Source: Tannerella sp. (GTDB taxonomy: Bacteria > Bacteroidota > Bacteroidia > Bacteroidales > Tannerellaceae). Taken from it: a DNA stretch of 64,000 nucleotides. Shown here piece after piece: positions 26,099 to 37,100 of this stretch. The position numbers were made by a program, and so were the translations under genes. The notes below the pieces were generated by a model. That model did not search any database, had not been told where the DNA came from, and saw nothing but the letters and a program-made list of their open reading frames with translations. The DNA is taken from contig JAITVY010000030.1 in NCBI GenBank assembly GCA_031285565.1, positions 1 through 64,000 on the forward strand, given 5' to 3'. Positions within the stretch are counted from its first letter, which is position 1; every line of letters starts with the position of its first letter.

Positions 26099-26147
26099 GA
26101 AAAAGGCGGAATTTCCATTTTGGATTTTTCGCCTTTATTTTTTTATA
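26099..26147 (+). terminator. probable terminator after TPR lipoprotein gene
   Basis: An imperfect stem pairs AAAGGCGGAATTTCC with GGATTTTTCGCCTTT around a short loop, followed by a run of T residues (26138-26144). It lies 34 bp past the stop codon at 26065. Confidence 0.65.
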
Positions 26148-26191
26148 TTTTACAAAAAAGCTGTACTTTCGAAAAGATTTTGTGTATTAAA

Positions 26192-27604
26192 ATGGAAATT
26201 GTACAATATATTGGATATTCAATTTACCTCATCACAATCATTGGAACAATTCTGGTTGTGATCTCAGAAAATCGTAATCCCATCCGCACATTAGCATGGG
26301 TACTGGTACTTATATTTATTCCTGCAATCGGTATTGTCCTCTTCTATTTTTTCGGACAAAATAATCGCAAAATCCGAAGCATTTCATCTAAATACAAAGA
26401 ATGGAAAGGAATCCGGCATTCTGAGGCACTAATTGCAGAACACAAATCAAACAAACCCAAACAATTTATTTCGCTTTCAAAATTATTGTCACAGGTAAAT
26501 GATTCACTCCTCTTACGAGGTAGTAAAGTTGAAATAATCACCAGTGGACCACGAAAATTTGAAGCCTTATTATCAGATATCGAAAAGGCGACCCATCATA
26601 TTCACATGGAATATTTCATCTTTAACAATGATGAAACAGGGCGTAAAGTTAAGCAAGCTTTGATGAAAAAAGCTTCAGAAGGCGTCAGTGTCCGCTTTTT
26701 ATATGATAACGTAGCAAATATCGGGATCCCGGCCGGATTTTATAATGAAATGAAAAAAGCAGGCGTGGAAGTCTGTCCCTTTATGAAAATCCGGTTTGCC
26801 TCATTTAAAAGCCGTGTAAACTACCGGAATCACCGGAAAGTAGTGGTGATTGACGGAACAATTGGTTATATAGGCGGAATGAATATCGGAGATGAATATG
26901 CTGCAAATCCGAATTGGCGCGATACGCATTTGCGAATTCAGGGCAGAGGCGTCTATGCACTTCAGATTAACTTTCTCAAAGACTGGTTTTCTACGTTACA
27001 AAAAGAAGTTGGGAGTGATGACGGAAGTTACTTTCCGGATTGCGATATTTATACCGACAATCTATTACAAGTAGCAGTCGGAGGGCCAAATACGCAATGG
27101 CCTAATCTATTACAGGCAACTATTTCAGCTGTAATTTCATCAAAAAAATATTTATACATCCAAACTCCTTATTTTTTACCAACCGATTCACTGTTTGAAG
27201 CACTCCAGATTGCCGCATTATCAGGAGTCGATGTCCAGCTAATGGTATCCAGGAAATCTGATTCTTCATATCTTGACCCCGCTATAAGATCGTATTATAG
27301 CGACTTACTACGTTCCGGACTACGGATTTTTGAACATCAAACACAGTTTATTCATGCAAAAACCATGGTTGCCGATGATTATTTATCAGTAATCGGCTCA
27401 GCAAATATGGATTTCCGGAGCTTTGAATCGAACTTTGAAATCAACTGCTATCTTTATGATCAGGAACTTGCAATACAAAACAAAGAAATATTTTTGAAAG
27501 ATCGTGAAGGTTGTAAAGAAGTCCTTCTGGAAGAGTGGGAGAAACGTTCACGACTGAAGAGAGTATTCGAATCACTAATGAGATTATTCGCTCCGTTAAT
27601 GTAA
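26192..27604 (+). CDS. cls: cardiolipin synthase
   Basis: A 470-residue inner-membrane enzyme that condenses phosphatidylglycerol to cardiolipin. ATG 26192 starts a normal N-terminus with two transmembrane helices (about 5-27 and 34-54); the longer frame would begin inside the upstream terminator. Two phospholipase-D HKD motifs are visible: HRNHRKVVVIDGTIGYIGG (about 213-231) and HAKTMVADDYLSVIGSANMD (about 388-407). Length is standard. It is a single gene, about 100 bp before the cysK promoter and gene. Confidence 0.94.
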   Translation: MEIVQYIGYSIYLITIIGTILVVISENRNPIRTLAWVLVLIFIPAIGIVLFYFFGQNNRKIRSISSKYKEWKGIRHSEALIAEHKSNKPKQFISLSKLLSQVNDSLLLRGSKVEIITSGPRKFEALLSDIEKATHHIHMEYFIFNNDETGRKVKQALMKKASEGVSVRFLYDNVANIGIPAGFYNEMKKAGVEVCPFMKIRFASFKSRVNYRNHRKVVVIDGTIGYIGGMNIGDEYAANPNWRDTHLRIQGRGVYALQINFLKDWFSTLQKEVGSDDGSYFPDCDIYTDNLLQVAVGGPNTQWPNLLQATISAVISSKKYLYIQTPYFLPTDSLFEALQIAALSGVDVQLMVSRKSDSSYLDPAIRSYYSDLLRSGLRIFEHQTQFIHAKTMVADDYLSVIGSANMDFRSFESNFEINCYLYDQELAIQNKEIFLKDREGCKEVLLEEWEKRSRLKRVFESLMRLFAPLM

Positions 27605-27648
27605 TAATAGAGTAGCGAAACTTGAATAAATATACCCTGAGTAAGGTA

Positions 27649-27679
27649 TTGTTCTACAACTATAATCCGGTTACTTTTG
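27649..27679 (+). promoter_or_regulatory. cysK promoter
   Basis: TTG at 27649-27651 and TACTTTTG at 27672-27679 are separated by 20 bp, a good Bacteroidetes -33/-7 pair. The start codon of cysK is 29 bp downstream. Confidence 0.65.
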
Positions 27680-27708
27680 TTATTCATTCATCATAAAACG
27701 AATATACA

Positions 27709-28656
27709 ATGGCAAAAATCGCACAACAACTAACAGACCTGATTGGAAATACTCCTTTAATGGAACTTTCCAACTATAGCGCAACTCTGCATTTAAAATC
27801 GCATATCATAGCTAAATTAGAGTATTTCAATCCTGCAGGAAGTGTAAAAGACCGCATCGCTTTTGCTATGATTACGGATGCGGAACAACGTGGTATACTC
27901 CAACCCGGCGGTATTATTATTGAACCGACAAGTGGAAATACAGGAGTAGGACTCGCACTTGTTGCGGCAGTTAAAGGATATAAATTGATATTAACAATGC
28001 CCGAAACAATGAGCATCGAACGACGTAATCTGTTAAAGGCATTAGGTGCGAATCTGGTTTTAACCTCCGGAAACGAAGGCATGAAAGGAGCTATTGCAAA
28101 AGCCGAAGAATTACGTGACAGCATATCGGGATCTGTTATTTTGCAACAGTTTGAAAACCTTGCCAATCCGGCCATACATGTACGCACAACAGCCGAAGAA
28201 ATCTGGCGCGATACTGATGGAGAAATTGACATTTTTGTCGCAACTGTTGGTACCGGTGGAACAATCAGTGGAGTAGGAGCCGGACTGAAAACTCACAACC
28301 CGAAAATTAAAGTAGTAGCCGTAGAACCAAAAGAATCGGCAGTCCTTTCAGGAGGGAATCCAGGTCCGCATAAAATTCAGGGAATCGGTGCTGGGTTTAT
28401 ACCAAAAACGTATAATGCATCTGTTGTTGATGAAATTATTCCGGTTGCAAGCGACGATGCAATCCGTATAAGCCGCGAACTGGCACGCAAAGAAGGTCTA
28501 TTAGTTGGTTTCTCTTCAGGTGCTGCTGTTTTTGCAGCTACAGAGTTAGCTAAACGTCCCGAAAATCGCGGAAAAAATATAATTGTATTACTGCCTGATA
28601 CAGGAGAACGATACTTGTCGACAGCTTTATATGCTTTTGAAGATTACCCGCTATAA
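27709..28656 (+). CDS. cysK: cysteine synthase A
   Basis: A 315-residue PLP enzyme, O-acetylserine (thiol)-lyase, the last step of cysteine synthesis in the cytoplasm. The PLP lysine is in [11 protein letters not shown] (Lys47). The substrate loop TSGNTGVGL and the phosphate-binding [10 protein letters not shown] are intact, as is the late [11 protein letters not shown]. The full length and pattern match CysK rather than CysM or cystathionine beta-synthase. It has its own promoter and converges with the response regulator gene; the two stop codons overlap by 6 bp. Confidence 0.96.
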   Translation: MAKIAQQLTDLIGNTPLMELSNYSATLHLKSHIIAKLEYFNPAGSVKDRIAFAMITDAEQRGILQPGGIIIEPTSGNTGVGLALVAAVKGYKLILTMPETMSIERRNLLKALGANLVLTSGNEGMKGAIAKAEELRDSISGSVILQQFENLANPAIHVRTTAEEIWRDTDGEIDIFVATVGTGGTISGVGAGLKTHNPKIKVVAVEPKESAVLSGGNPGPHKIQGIGAGFIPKTYNASVVDEIIPVASDDAIRISRELARKEGLLVGFSSGAAVFAATELAKRPENRGKNIIVLLPDTGERYLSTALYAFEDYPL

Positions 28657-29412
28657 ATAAATTGACAATTGATAATGGAAAATTGACAATGCATGATATT
28701 TCACCCTCTTTAATTGTCTATTATCCACTGTCAATTGTCTATTAAATAAGTATTCCGTCATATCAACCAAACCGATACAAGCCGCATACTTTGATGCCTC
28801 AAGGGCATTATTAACCCCTATTTTACGAAAGATATTTTTGCGATGTGTAGCAATGGTATGAACACTTAAACAACGTTCTTCGGCAATTTGTTGACTGGTT
28901 TTTCCTTCTGCAATGCTTTTAAGTATTTCGTGTTCAGTCGTAGTCAGTGATATATGTTCAACATATTCTTTTTTACTATTTAAAATAGTCTTTACACGAT
29001 CACATAAAAATTGCTTTTTCGTTAATCCTGCCTGAATAGCACCCATAATCTGATCAATCGGAGCCTCTTTCATTACAATACTATAATGACTCAGGGGAAT
29101 AACACGGCGTAGAAAAGATTCACTAAGATCATCACTGAACAAAATCCAGCGTGTATGAGGAAATCGCGTTCCGGTAATCAATAAAGAATCCAAACCGGAA
29201 AAATCAAATAATGTATAATCCAATACAACCAATGCAAAAGGATATTGTATGAGAGCACTCTGTAATTCGGATTTATTAAAAGCCGATACAATTGTTCCGT
29301 CCGGAACAACCTTATTCCAAACAGTCAACACACCCAACCGCGTAATAGGTTGGTTGTCTGCTAATATAAGAATTTTATCCGTATCGTTCACAACATTATT
29401 TTCTATATACAA
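28651..29412 (-). CDS. LuxR-type response regulator with repeat-derived tail
   Basis: A 253-residue protein. Residues ~12-130 form a receiver-like domain: the acidic pocket is reduced (ILADNQ), the phosphoacceptor is probably the Asp in VVLDYTLFD, and a lysine is present in IVMKEAP. Residues ~160-218 are a LuxR/NarL helix-turn-helix ([27 protein letters not shown] in outline, then [15 protein letters not shown]). The last 30 residues are read from an inverted-repeat spacer (28659-28745) and are unlikely to be ancestral. No sensor kinase is adjacent. lolD lies divergent on the other side. Confidence 0.88.
   Translation of the reverse strand: MYIENNVVNDTDKILILADNQPITRLGVLTVWNKVVPDGTIVSAFNKSELQSALIQYPFALVVLDYTLFDFSGLDSLLITGTRFPHTRWILFSDDLSESFLRRVIPLSHYSIVMKEAPIDQIMGAIQAGLTKKQFLCDRVKTILNSKKEYVEHISLTTTEHEILKSIAEGKTSQQIAEERCLSVHTIATHRKNIFRKIGVNNALEASKYAACIGLVDMTEYLFNRQLTVDNRQLKRVKYHALSIFHYQLSIYL
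28659..28745. repeat. long AATTGACAATT-type inverted repeat
   Basis: A left arm of about 31 nt (from 28661) and a right arm ending near 28743 are complementary at most positions, using ATTGACAATTG-like words. It spans the spacer after cysK and would act as a convergent terminator, but lies inside the 3' end of the opposing regulator frame. Confidence 0.7.
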
Positions 29413-29458
29413 AGATGATCATTTTTTTTGATTAATAGAATGAATAATTTAATTTTTC

Positions 29459-29489
29459 TTTGTAAATGGTGAAATTGTATCTATTTTCG
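29459..29489 (+). promoter_or_regulatory. lolD promoter
   Basis: TTTG at 29459-29462 and TATTTTCG at 29482-29489 are separated by 19 bp, a good -33/-7 pair with one mismatch in the -7 box. The chosen lolD start codon is 27 bp downstream. Confidence 0.6.
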
Positions 29490-29515
29490 TGATTTCGTTT
29501 TATTCACGCACTTTT

Positions 29516-30169
29516 ATGATACAAACAAAAGGCATCACAAAGAGTTTTGACAAACTGCAAATATTGAAAGGAATCGATCTCGAAGTCAGACAAAAAGAGA
29601 TCGTTGCAATAGTTGGTCCCAGTGGCGCCGGAAAAACAACGTTATTGCAGATTATCGGGACATTAGACAAACCGGATAGTGGCAATTTAGTCATTAACGG
29701 AGTAGAACCTTTTCGGTTGAAGGAAAAGGAAATTGCCCGTTTCCGTAATCAGCAAATTGGATTTGTATTTCAGTTTCATCAACTATTACCCGAGTTCACT
29801 GCTTTAGAAAACATCATGATTCCCGCTTTGATCGCACGAGAAAAGCCATCTGTTGCAGAAAAAAAGGCAAAAGAACTGCTTGATTTTCTCAAATTGTCGG
29901 ATCGGAAAGAACATAAGCCGGCCGAACTTTCAGGTGGCGAAAAACAGCGGATTGCTGTTGCACGTGCTCTTATTAATAATCCATCCGTTATTCTGGCCGA
30001 CGAGCCATCAGGAAGCCTTGATTCTAAAAATAAAGAAGAGTTACATATGCTGTTTTTTGATTTACGTAATCAAATGGGACAAACATTTATCATTGTTACG
30101 CACGATGAACATTTAGCAATGCAAACGGATCGCATAATCCCAATGAAAGACGGCATTATTACTAAATAG
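29516..30169 (+). CDS. lolD: LolD-type ABC transporter ATP-binding protein
   Basis: A 217-residue ATPase of the LolD/MacB subgroup. LolD powers release of lipoproteins from the inner membrane toward the outer membrane. Motifs: Walker [12 protein letters not shown]-loop [17 protein letters not shown], signature LSGGEKQR, Walker [13 protein letters not shown], switch THDEH. ATG 29516 is chosen because the promoter box lies across the longer start. The permease (LolC/E-like) gene is not adjacent. The next gene begins 6 bp after the stop. MacB-like roles cannot be excluded. Confidence 0.85.
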   Translation: MIQTKGITKSFDKLQILKGIDLEVRQKEIVAIVGPSGAGKTTLLQIIGTLDKPDSGNLVINGVEPFRLKEKEIARFRNQQIGFVFQFHQLLPEFTALENIMIPALIAREKPSVAEKKAKELLDFLKLSDRKEHKPAELSGGEKQRIAVARALINNPSVILADEPSGSLDSKNKEELHMLFFDLRNQMGQTFIIVTHDEHLAMQTDRIIPMKDGIITK

Positions 30170-30175
30170 ATTGAA

Positions 30176-31540
30176 GTGAACCAACAACGAACGACATTTG
30201 GCCGTATTGGAGTTATTCTGGCAACCGTCGGAAGCGCTGTCGGACTTGGTAATATCTGGCGTTTTCCTTACATGCTGGGAACAAACGGAGGCGCAGCTTT
30301 TTTACTTATATATATTATTTGCATTTTATTACTGGGGCTTCCGGTAATGATTACCGAATTTTTTATAGGCCGTCATACAAAACGGAATACAGCGGGAGCT
30401 TTTAAACAATTAGCTCCCAATACAAAATGGCAGCTTATTGGTTACAACGGGGTATTAGCAGCGTTCCTGATTCTTGGATTTTATTATGTGATTGCCGGCT
30501 GGACATTAGAATATCTATTTCAGTCCATTACTATGCCACTGGAAGGACGAACAGCGACAGACTTTGATGCTGAATTCAAGTTATTTTCTTCCGGTATATT
30601 CCGCCCTATCTTGTGGACATTAGTCTTTATAACAATTACCCATACAATTGTTACAACCGGTGTAAAAAAAGGAATAGAACGCGCATCAAAAATATTAATG
30701 CCATTACTATTCCTGATTCTGATAATCATGTGTATCCGTTCCCTTACACTTTCAGGAGCCAAAGAAGGACTTGATTTCCTATTCAAACCTGATTTCAGTA
30801 AAATAAATTCATCGACAATATTAAGTGGTATGGGACAAGCCTTTTTCTCACTAAGTATCGGAATGGGCTGCCTGATTACTTACAGTTCCTACTTTAGCGA
30901 TAAAACAAACCTACAACGCACGGCTCTTGAAGTCACGATATTAGATACTACAGTAGCTCTTTTAGCCGGAATTATGATTTTCCCTGCCGTATTTCATTTT
31001 AACATTGAACCATCAGCAGGAGTTGAGCTTGTTTTTGTCACATTACCGAATGTTTTCGGGCAATTACCCTTCGGCAACGCCTGGTCTTTCATATTCTATA
31101 TACTATTGGCAGTTGCAGCTTTAACTTCCACCATTTCTTTGCATGAAGTCGCAACATTATATATCAATGAAGAGTTTGGTATTACACGTAAACGTGCCAC
31201 ACTATATGTATCGTTAGGTGTTGTTATTTTATGTGTTTTAAGCTCATTGTCATTTGGTTCGCTAAAACATGCAACAATCTTTGGGTTGACGTTTTTTGAA
31301 CTGCTGGATTATATTACAGCCAAAATAATGTTGCCGTTAGGAGGAATGTTTATTTGTATTTTCGTAGGTCACCGCATCGATAAAAAAATACTTAAAGCAG
31401 AGCTTACAAATAAAGGAACTATTGCTTTTTACTTTTTCAATAGTTATTGCTTTTTTATCAGGTATATTGCACCTGTAGCTATCGGATTTATATTTCTGAA
31501 TGAACTAGGATTACTTCAATGGATTAAATCGGTATTCTGA
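30176..31540 (+). CDS. sodium-dependent transporter, SNF/NSS family
   Basis: A 454-residue symporter with about eleven to twelve transmembrane helices, beginning with GTG 6 bp after lolD. The unwound first helix that binds sodium and substrate is clear (GSAVGLGNIWRFPY, then GTNGGAAFL), as is GMGQAFFSLSIGMGCLITYSSY in helix 6. Family members move amino acids with sodium into the cell; the substrate is unknown. The C-terminus is normal in length. Confidence 0.92.
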   Translation: MNQQRTTFGRIGVILATVGSAVGLGNIWRFPYMLGTNGGAAFLLIYIICILLLGLPVMITEFFIGRHTKRNTAGAFKQLAPNTKWQLIGYNGVLAAFLILGFYYVIAGWTLEYLFQSITMPLEGRTATDFDAEFKLFSSGIFRPILWTLVFITITHTIVTTGVKKGIERASKILMPLLFLILIIMCIRSLTLSGAKEGLDFLFKPDFSKINSSTILSGMGQAFFSLSIGMGCLITYSSYFSDKTNLQRTALEVTILDTTVALLAGIMIFPAVFHFNIEPSAGVELVFVTLPNVFGQLPFGNAWSFIFYILLAVAALTSTISLHEVATLYINEEFGITRKRATLYVSLGVVILCVLSSLSFGSLKHATIFGLTFFELLDYITAKIMLPLGGMFICIFVGHRIDKKILKAELTNKGTIAFYFFNSYCFFIRYIAPVAIGFIFLNELGLLQWIKSVF

Positions 31541-31604
31541 TTTTTTGACCAGACATTCGCTCCTGAAGTATCATGAATTTTGCTTAAACTCTAAATGTAA
31601 TAAT

Positions 31605-32327
31605 ATGTCCTGGCGTGATTACTTCTATTTTTCCAAAGGAGAAAGAAGTGCTTTAATTATATTATTGTGCCTGATCACAATAGCTGGAATTGTTTTGGTA
31701 ATTACTGATTCAAACAATGCGGAAACTCCTGAAATAAAACCGAATATTTCGCAAATTCAACAGGCAGATTCATCTGGAATCATTTGCTATGAAGACACAT
31801 TAGTTATATCGAAACCTAAAAACGTACAAAAAGAAAAAACGCAAAAAAAAGAAACCGTTTCCGAACGTGTAAAACGACTAACCTCCTCACAGCCCGGATA
31901 TACACGTACAGAGAAATTTACTGCTGGAACAGTCATTGAACTCAATTCGGCAGATACTACTACACTCAAAAAAGTTCCGGGAATTGGTTCTGCTTTTGCG
32001 AATCGCATTGTAAAATACCGGAATTTACTGGGAGGCTTTTATTCTGTATCCCAACTAGGCGAGGTGTATGGCATTGATGAAGAAAAATACAATAGTCTCG
32101 CTCCCTGGTTTACTGTGGACATTCTATTGATTAAGCAGCTTAACATTCATACACTACCACAGGAGTCATTACGAAAACATCCCTATATTAATTACCAGCA
32201 GGCAAAAGCCATCAATAAGCTCCTGCAACAGAAAAAAAAGCTTTCAGGATGGGAAAACCTACAGCTTTTAAACGAATTTACCGAACATGATAAAGCCCGG
32301 TTACAGCATTATTTATCTTTTGAATGA
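31605..32327 (+). CDS. membrane-anchored helix-hairpin-helix protein (ComEA-like)
   Basis: A 240-residue protein. ATG 31605 (MSWRDYFYFSKGERSAL) is chosen over a TTG upstream. There is one transmembrane helix at about 18-37, then a polar linker, then helix-hairpin-helix motifs: VIELNSADTTTLKKVPGIGSAFANRI is the ComEA-like block, and a YINYQQAKAINKLLQQKKK block follows. Such proteins bind DNA without sequence preference; in competence systems they pull in DNA, but no other com gene is nearby. It is the last gene of the lolD unit. Confidence 0.85.
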   Translation: MSWRDYFYFSKGERSALIILLCLITIAGIVLVITDSNNAETPEIKPNISQIQQADSSGIICYEDTLVISKPKNVQKEKTQKKETVSERVKRLTSSQPGYTRTEKFTAGTVIELNSADTTTLKKVPGIGSAFANRIVKYRNLLGGFYSVSQLGEVYGIDEEKYNSLAPWFTVDILLIKQLNIHTLPQESLRKHPYINYQQAKAINKLLQQKKKLSGWENLQLLNEFTEHDKARLQHYLSFE

Positions 32328-32416
32328 ATTATATTATCAGGCACTAATAAAACTTCTATTGAAAATAACAAATTTAAAGAATATAAAAATTCTGTCGACT
32401 TTCTGACAAAAATACA

Positions 32417-32424
32417 TATATTTG
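32417..32424 (+). promoter_or_regulatory. -7 promoter box for ECF sigma gene
   Basis: TATATTTG matches the consensus and lies 30 bp before the sigma-factor start codon. No clear -33 TTG is seen at the usual distance. Confidence 0.5.
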
Positions 32425-32454
32425 CAAAGCTAAACGTTAGTTAAGGCTATTATC

Positions 32455-33024
32455 ATGAAATCATCAGATATACAATCTTTTAATAAAATCTATCATGATT
32501 ACTATAAACGGTTGTTAAACTTTGCCTGTACGTATACACAAGACTTTCAGATGGCAGAAGATTTCACAACAGAGGCTTTCATGAGTTATTGGGAGAATAA
32601 GGACAAGCTGGAACCCGACTCCAATATTCCGGCCTACTTATTGACAACCATTAAACATAAATGCCTTAATTTTCTTCAACGGAAAGCACTTCAACTCAAA
32701 ATTATGAATGAAATGTTCGATGACGAAAACTGGAAACTACACACAAACATTATTACTCTGAAAGCATGCGAACCTGAAGATCTTTTTGTCAACGATGTAA
32801 AAAAAATAATCAAGGAAACATTGAATACACTGCCTCAAAAAACACATGATATCTTTGTTTTAAGCCGTTTTAAAGATAAAACATATAAAGAGATAGCTTC
32901 TATTTTTAATATGACGTCTAAAGGGGTAGAATTTCATATATCCAAAGCCGTAGAACTTCTGCGTAAAAACCTGAAAGATTATCTGATCTTAATTATAAGT
33001 TTTCTCTTCTGGAAATCAAGTTAA
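32455..33024 (+). CDS. ECF RNA polymerase sigma factor
   Basis: A 189-residue sigma-70 of the extracytoplasmic-function type. Region 2 spans about 10-75 (FNKIYHDYYKRLLNFACTY, DFTTEAFMSYWENKD) and region 4 about 120-172 (LPQKTHDIFVLSRFKDKTYKEIA in outline, then a helix-turn-helix). It is followed by a FecR anti-sigma gene and a SusC with a signalling domain, so it should direct transcription of that uptake unit when the receptor is occupied. The last 15 residues are hydrophobic, which is unusual but common in Bacteroidales sigma factors. Confidence 0.94.
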   Translation: MKSSDIQSFNKIYHDYYKRLLNFACTYTQDFQMAEDFTTEAFMSYWENKDKLEPDSNIPAYLLTTIKHKCLNFLQRKALQLKIMNEMFDDENWKLHTNIITLKACEPEDLFVNDVKKIIKETLNTLPQKTHDIFVLSRFKDKTYKEIASIFNMTSKGVEFHISKAVELLRKNLKDYLILIISFLFWKSS

Positions 33025-33102
33025 AGAAAAAAGTTGTAATTTTTTTAAATTTTCACTAGGTGTTGCTCCTGTTCATTTGTTATTAATATAGAACAGGGAA
33101 TA

Positions 33103-34047
33103 ATGGACAAAAAAATACTATACAACTTTTTCAAGGGACAAGCAACCGAAACGGAAGATGAAGCTATCAGAAAATGGCTGAAGGAATCGCCGGATCATTT
33201 GCAATCTTTTATAAAAGAACGTAAAGCATTTGATCTATTCCTTTTAAATGCAGAAAATACGGAATCAGAAGATATATCTATTCCGAAAAACACATTCCGC
33301 TCTTTTTACAGAAAAGATATTGTCAGAGTTGCTGCATCTATCATTATTACATTCTTAATAAGCGGGTATTTTTTCATCCATATCTATGAAAATAATGATG
33401 TTGCAATGCAAACAATCAGGGTGCCAGCCGGCCAGCGCCTGAATATGACTTTAGTTGACGGAACAGAAGTGTGGTTGAACGCTCAGACAACATTACAATA
33501 TCCGGCTAAATTCAATAAAAAACATCGGACGGTAATACTGGACGGACAGGCATATTTTAATATCGCAAAGAACGAGAAAGCGCCTTTCATCGTAAATACA
33601 TCTTTTGGAAATGTAGAAGCACTCGGAACAGAATTTGACCTGTTTGCCTATTCTGATATGTCGGAATATGAGACAGTCTTAATTAACGGCAAAGTGAATG
33701 TAAGCCTGAAAGATGACCCAACCCAGACAAAAACATTATCTCCAAGCCATAAATCATATCTTGAAAACGGAGAACTAAAAACCGAATTCATCGATGATTT
33801 TACAGAACTTTTATGGAAAGAAGGACTAATCTGCTTTAAAGACGAACCTTTTGAAATAATTATGAAATCCTTTGAAAAAATATATGATATCCGCATTATC
33901 ATAAGAAATCCGTTAAAACGGGAATCTCTATATACCAGTAAATTCCGCGTATCCGATGGAATAGAATATGCTATGCGCGTATTGCAAAAGGATGCACATT
34001 TTAGTTATGAAAGAGATGTAGATAATAATACAATTACTATAAATTAA
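33103..34047 (+). CDS. FecR-type anti-sigma factor
   Basis: A 314-residue single-pass inner-membrane protein. The cytoplasmic N-terminus (1-~78) would bind the sigma factor. The transmembrane helix is at about 80-100 (VAASIIITFLISGYFFIHI). The periplasmic FecR domain follows (VPAGQRLNMTLVDGTEVWLNA, VILDGQAYFNIA, GNVEALGTEFDL). The C-terminal domain (ICFKDEPFEIIMKSFEKIYD) is the part that touches the signalling domain of the receptor. It lies 78 bp after the sigma gene and 144 bp before susC. Confidence 0.95.
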   Translation: MDKKILYNFFKGQATETEDEAIRKWLKESPDHLQSFIKERKAFDLFLLNAENTESEDISIPKNTFRSFYRKDIVRVAASIIITFLISGYFFIHIYENNDVAMQTIRVPAGQRLNMTLVDGTEVWLNAQTTLQYPAKFNKKHRTVILDGQAYFNIAKNEKAPFIVNTSFGNVEALGTEFDLFAYSDMSEYETVLINGKVNVSLKDDPTQTKTLSPSHKSYLENGELKTEFIDDFTELLWKEGLICFKDEPFEIIMKSFEKIYDIRIIIRNPLKRESLYTSKFRVSDGIEYAMRVLQKDAHFSYERDVDNNTITIN

Positions 34048-34108
34048 ACTAATTATAAAACCAAAATGCCTATGACAAATAACTGAGAAAAACACTACTA
34101 ACAAAAAA

Positions 34109-34136
34109 GTCGACAGATGCTGCTACATCCATCGAC
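34109..34136 (+). promoter_or_regulatory. hairpin in leader of SusC gene
   Basis: GTCGACAGATG (34109-34119) pairs with CATCCATCGAC (34126-34136) at 9 of 11 positions around a 6-nt loop, 55 bp before the SusC start. It could affect messenger stability or processing between fecR and susC. Confidence 0.35.
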
Positions 34137-34191
34137 TCCGAGAACTAACACAAATTAATTACTTATATTAATACTCTAACATCGTAAATAT

Positions 34192-37100
34192 ATGAAGAAT
34201 ATTTATAGTAAAAGTGTTGTTTTGCTTAAAAACAGCGCTTCAAAACATTTTTTTAGAATAATGAGATTATCTGCACTATTATTATTTCTAGGAATGCTCT
34301 CTGTTTCTGCTGAAAACACATATTCGCAAAACGCCAGAGTGACTATCAACCAGAAGAATGCCAGATTGGACAATATTCTTTCTGAGATAGAAAAACAGAC
34401 GGATTACCTTTTCCTGTACACCAATGAGGTAGAGGTTGCACAACGTACATCCGTGAAAGCAAAGGGAGAACCGGTTTCCCAGGTATTAAATGATTTATTT
34501 AGTAACACACACATTAATTATGTGATGGAGGGTTCACACATTATCCTGACTAACAAGTCTACCCAAAAAAACGGTGTGACCCAATCCAAAACAATAACGG
34601 GTAAAATTACGGACTCTACAGGAGAGGCCCTGATTGGAGTTAGTATCCTAGTGAAAGGAACTACAAACGGTACTATTACGGATGTAGATGGAAATTTCAC
34701 GATTAATGCAGCTGTGGGGCAAACGTTGGAAATCAGTTATATCGGTTATACAACACAAGATATAACAATTACATCAAGTACAAATAAACTAAATATTGTG
34801 CTTGCAAACGATGTTATTGCAATCGATGAAGTGGTTGTAACTGCGTTAGGTATCCAGCGTTCGCAAAAAGCATTGAGCTACAATGTACAGGAGCTAAAAG
34901 GCGAAGAATTGTTAGGCGTTAAAGATGTAAACTTCATGAACTCCTTATCAGGTAAAGTTGCTGGAGTAAACATTTCAGCTTCATCAGCCGGTGTAGGGGG
35001 AGCTACCCGTGTAGTGATGCGTGGTGCAAAATCAATCAGTAAAGATAATAACGCATTGTATGTTATTGATGGGGTACCCATTTTTAATACAAGTAAAGGC
35101 GAATTAGACCAGAAAAATGAATATGCCGGACGAACCGGAACAGAAGGAATCAGCGATTTGAACCCTGAAGATATAGAAAGTATATCTGTATTGACTGGCC
35201 CTGCTGCTGCTGCGCTTTATGGTTCGAATGCTGCCAATGGAGCTATCATTATTACAACCAAGCGAGGAGCTGCCGGAAAACCTAAAGTAACGCTTTCTAA
35301 CCAGACCACTTTCACAAGTCCGTTTGTAATGCCGGATTTCCAGAACAGATATGCAAATGCAGATGGTTCATACAAAAGTTGGAGCAATAATCTAGGAGGT
35401 ACAACTAACTATGATCCTGCTGATTTCTTCGAAACCGGTACAACTGTACAAACAACAGCCAGTGTATCTGTAGGTAGTGACAAAAGTCAATCTTATGTGT
35501 CATTGGGAGCTACTAATGCCAATGGTATGATGCCAAACAATGCGTACAATAAGTATAATGCTACTTTCCGGAATACAACCAAATTCTTAGATGATAAAAT
35601 GACATTGGATTTCGGTTTTAGCTATATCAAACAAAATGATAAGAACATGGTGGCTCAGGGACAATATTACAACCCATTGGTATCTGCTTATACCTATCCA
35701 CGTGGAGCATCTGTCTCTGATCTGAAAACGTATGAAAAATACGACGAAGCAAAGGCTTATAATGTACAGCAATGGCAATGGGGAAGCAATAATTTAGGGA
35801 TGCAGAACCCATATTGGATACTGTATCGTAACGTATTCCAGAATAAACGCGACCGTTATATGATGAATGCCAGTTTAAAATATGACATTTTGGATTGGTT
35901 AAATGTAGCCGGACGTGTTCGTTTGGATAATGCTAACGCCAAGGAAACACAAAAGAATTATGCTACCACAGATCAATTGTTTGCCGGTGAAAACGGACAA
36001 TACAAGTCGGGAATGGTGTTCGATAAACAAACGTATGCCGACTTCCTTGTGAATATTAATAAATACTGGGAAGAGATTTCTTTTGTAGCTAATATTGGTA
36101 CCAGTATCTCCGATATCCGGAATGATGCACAATCGACAGACGGATCTCTTATGATCCCGAACTTTTTTGCCATAACCAATATAAACAGGACATCTCCAAC
36201 TTCAAATATAAACCAGAGTGGCTGGCATGAACAGACCCAATCTGTATTTGCAAATGTTGAAATGGGCTGGAGAAGCATGCTTTATCTTACATTAACCGGA
36301 CGTAACGACTGGGCCTCAGCTTTGGCAAATACAAAAAACAGTTCTTTCTTCTACCCGTCAGTAGGGCTTTCAGGTATTGTAACAGAAATGATCGATATGC
36401 CTGATTTTCTTTCCTATATGCAGGTTCGGGGTTCATACTCATCTGTAGGTTCACCGATTCCCCGTAACCTTTCTGTCGCAACTTATCCATTTGATGCACA
36501 GGGAGGCGTTTGGAGTACCAATACGTATAAACCGGTAGATGAATTGAAGCCGGAAAAAACAAACTCATGGGAAGCAGGTCTTAGTACCAAATTCTGGGGC
36601 AACCGTTTGTCATTAGACTTCACTTGGTACAAATCAAATACGAAGAATCAGACATTGAATATTCCGATATCTGCATCATCCGGATATACTTCTATGTATG
36701 TGCAAACAGGAAATGTACAAAATACAGGTATTGAATTTTCTTTAGGTTCAGAAAATAAATTCGGTGGCTTAATCTGGTCATCCTCATTCACTGCCACTTA
36801 TAATCAGAATAAAATCGTACAATTAATAGAAGAAGGCAAATTCTTTGATCCGTCGGGAGAAGCAATTACACTTGATAAAATAGGTCAGGGAGGTATTGGA
36901 GCTTCAGAATTCCGCCTGACAAAAGGTGGTACAATGGGCGATTTCTGGACAGAAAAGAGATTAAAAAGAGATGATAACGGAACCATTGTTCTCGCTGAAG
37001 ACGGCTCACCTGTCCTTGAAAACGAATGGGAAAAACAAGGATCCGTACTACCTAAATGGAATCTTGGTTTTCGTAATGATTTCTATTATAAAAATATAAA

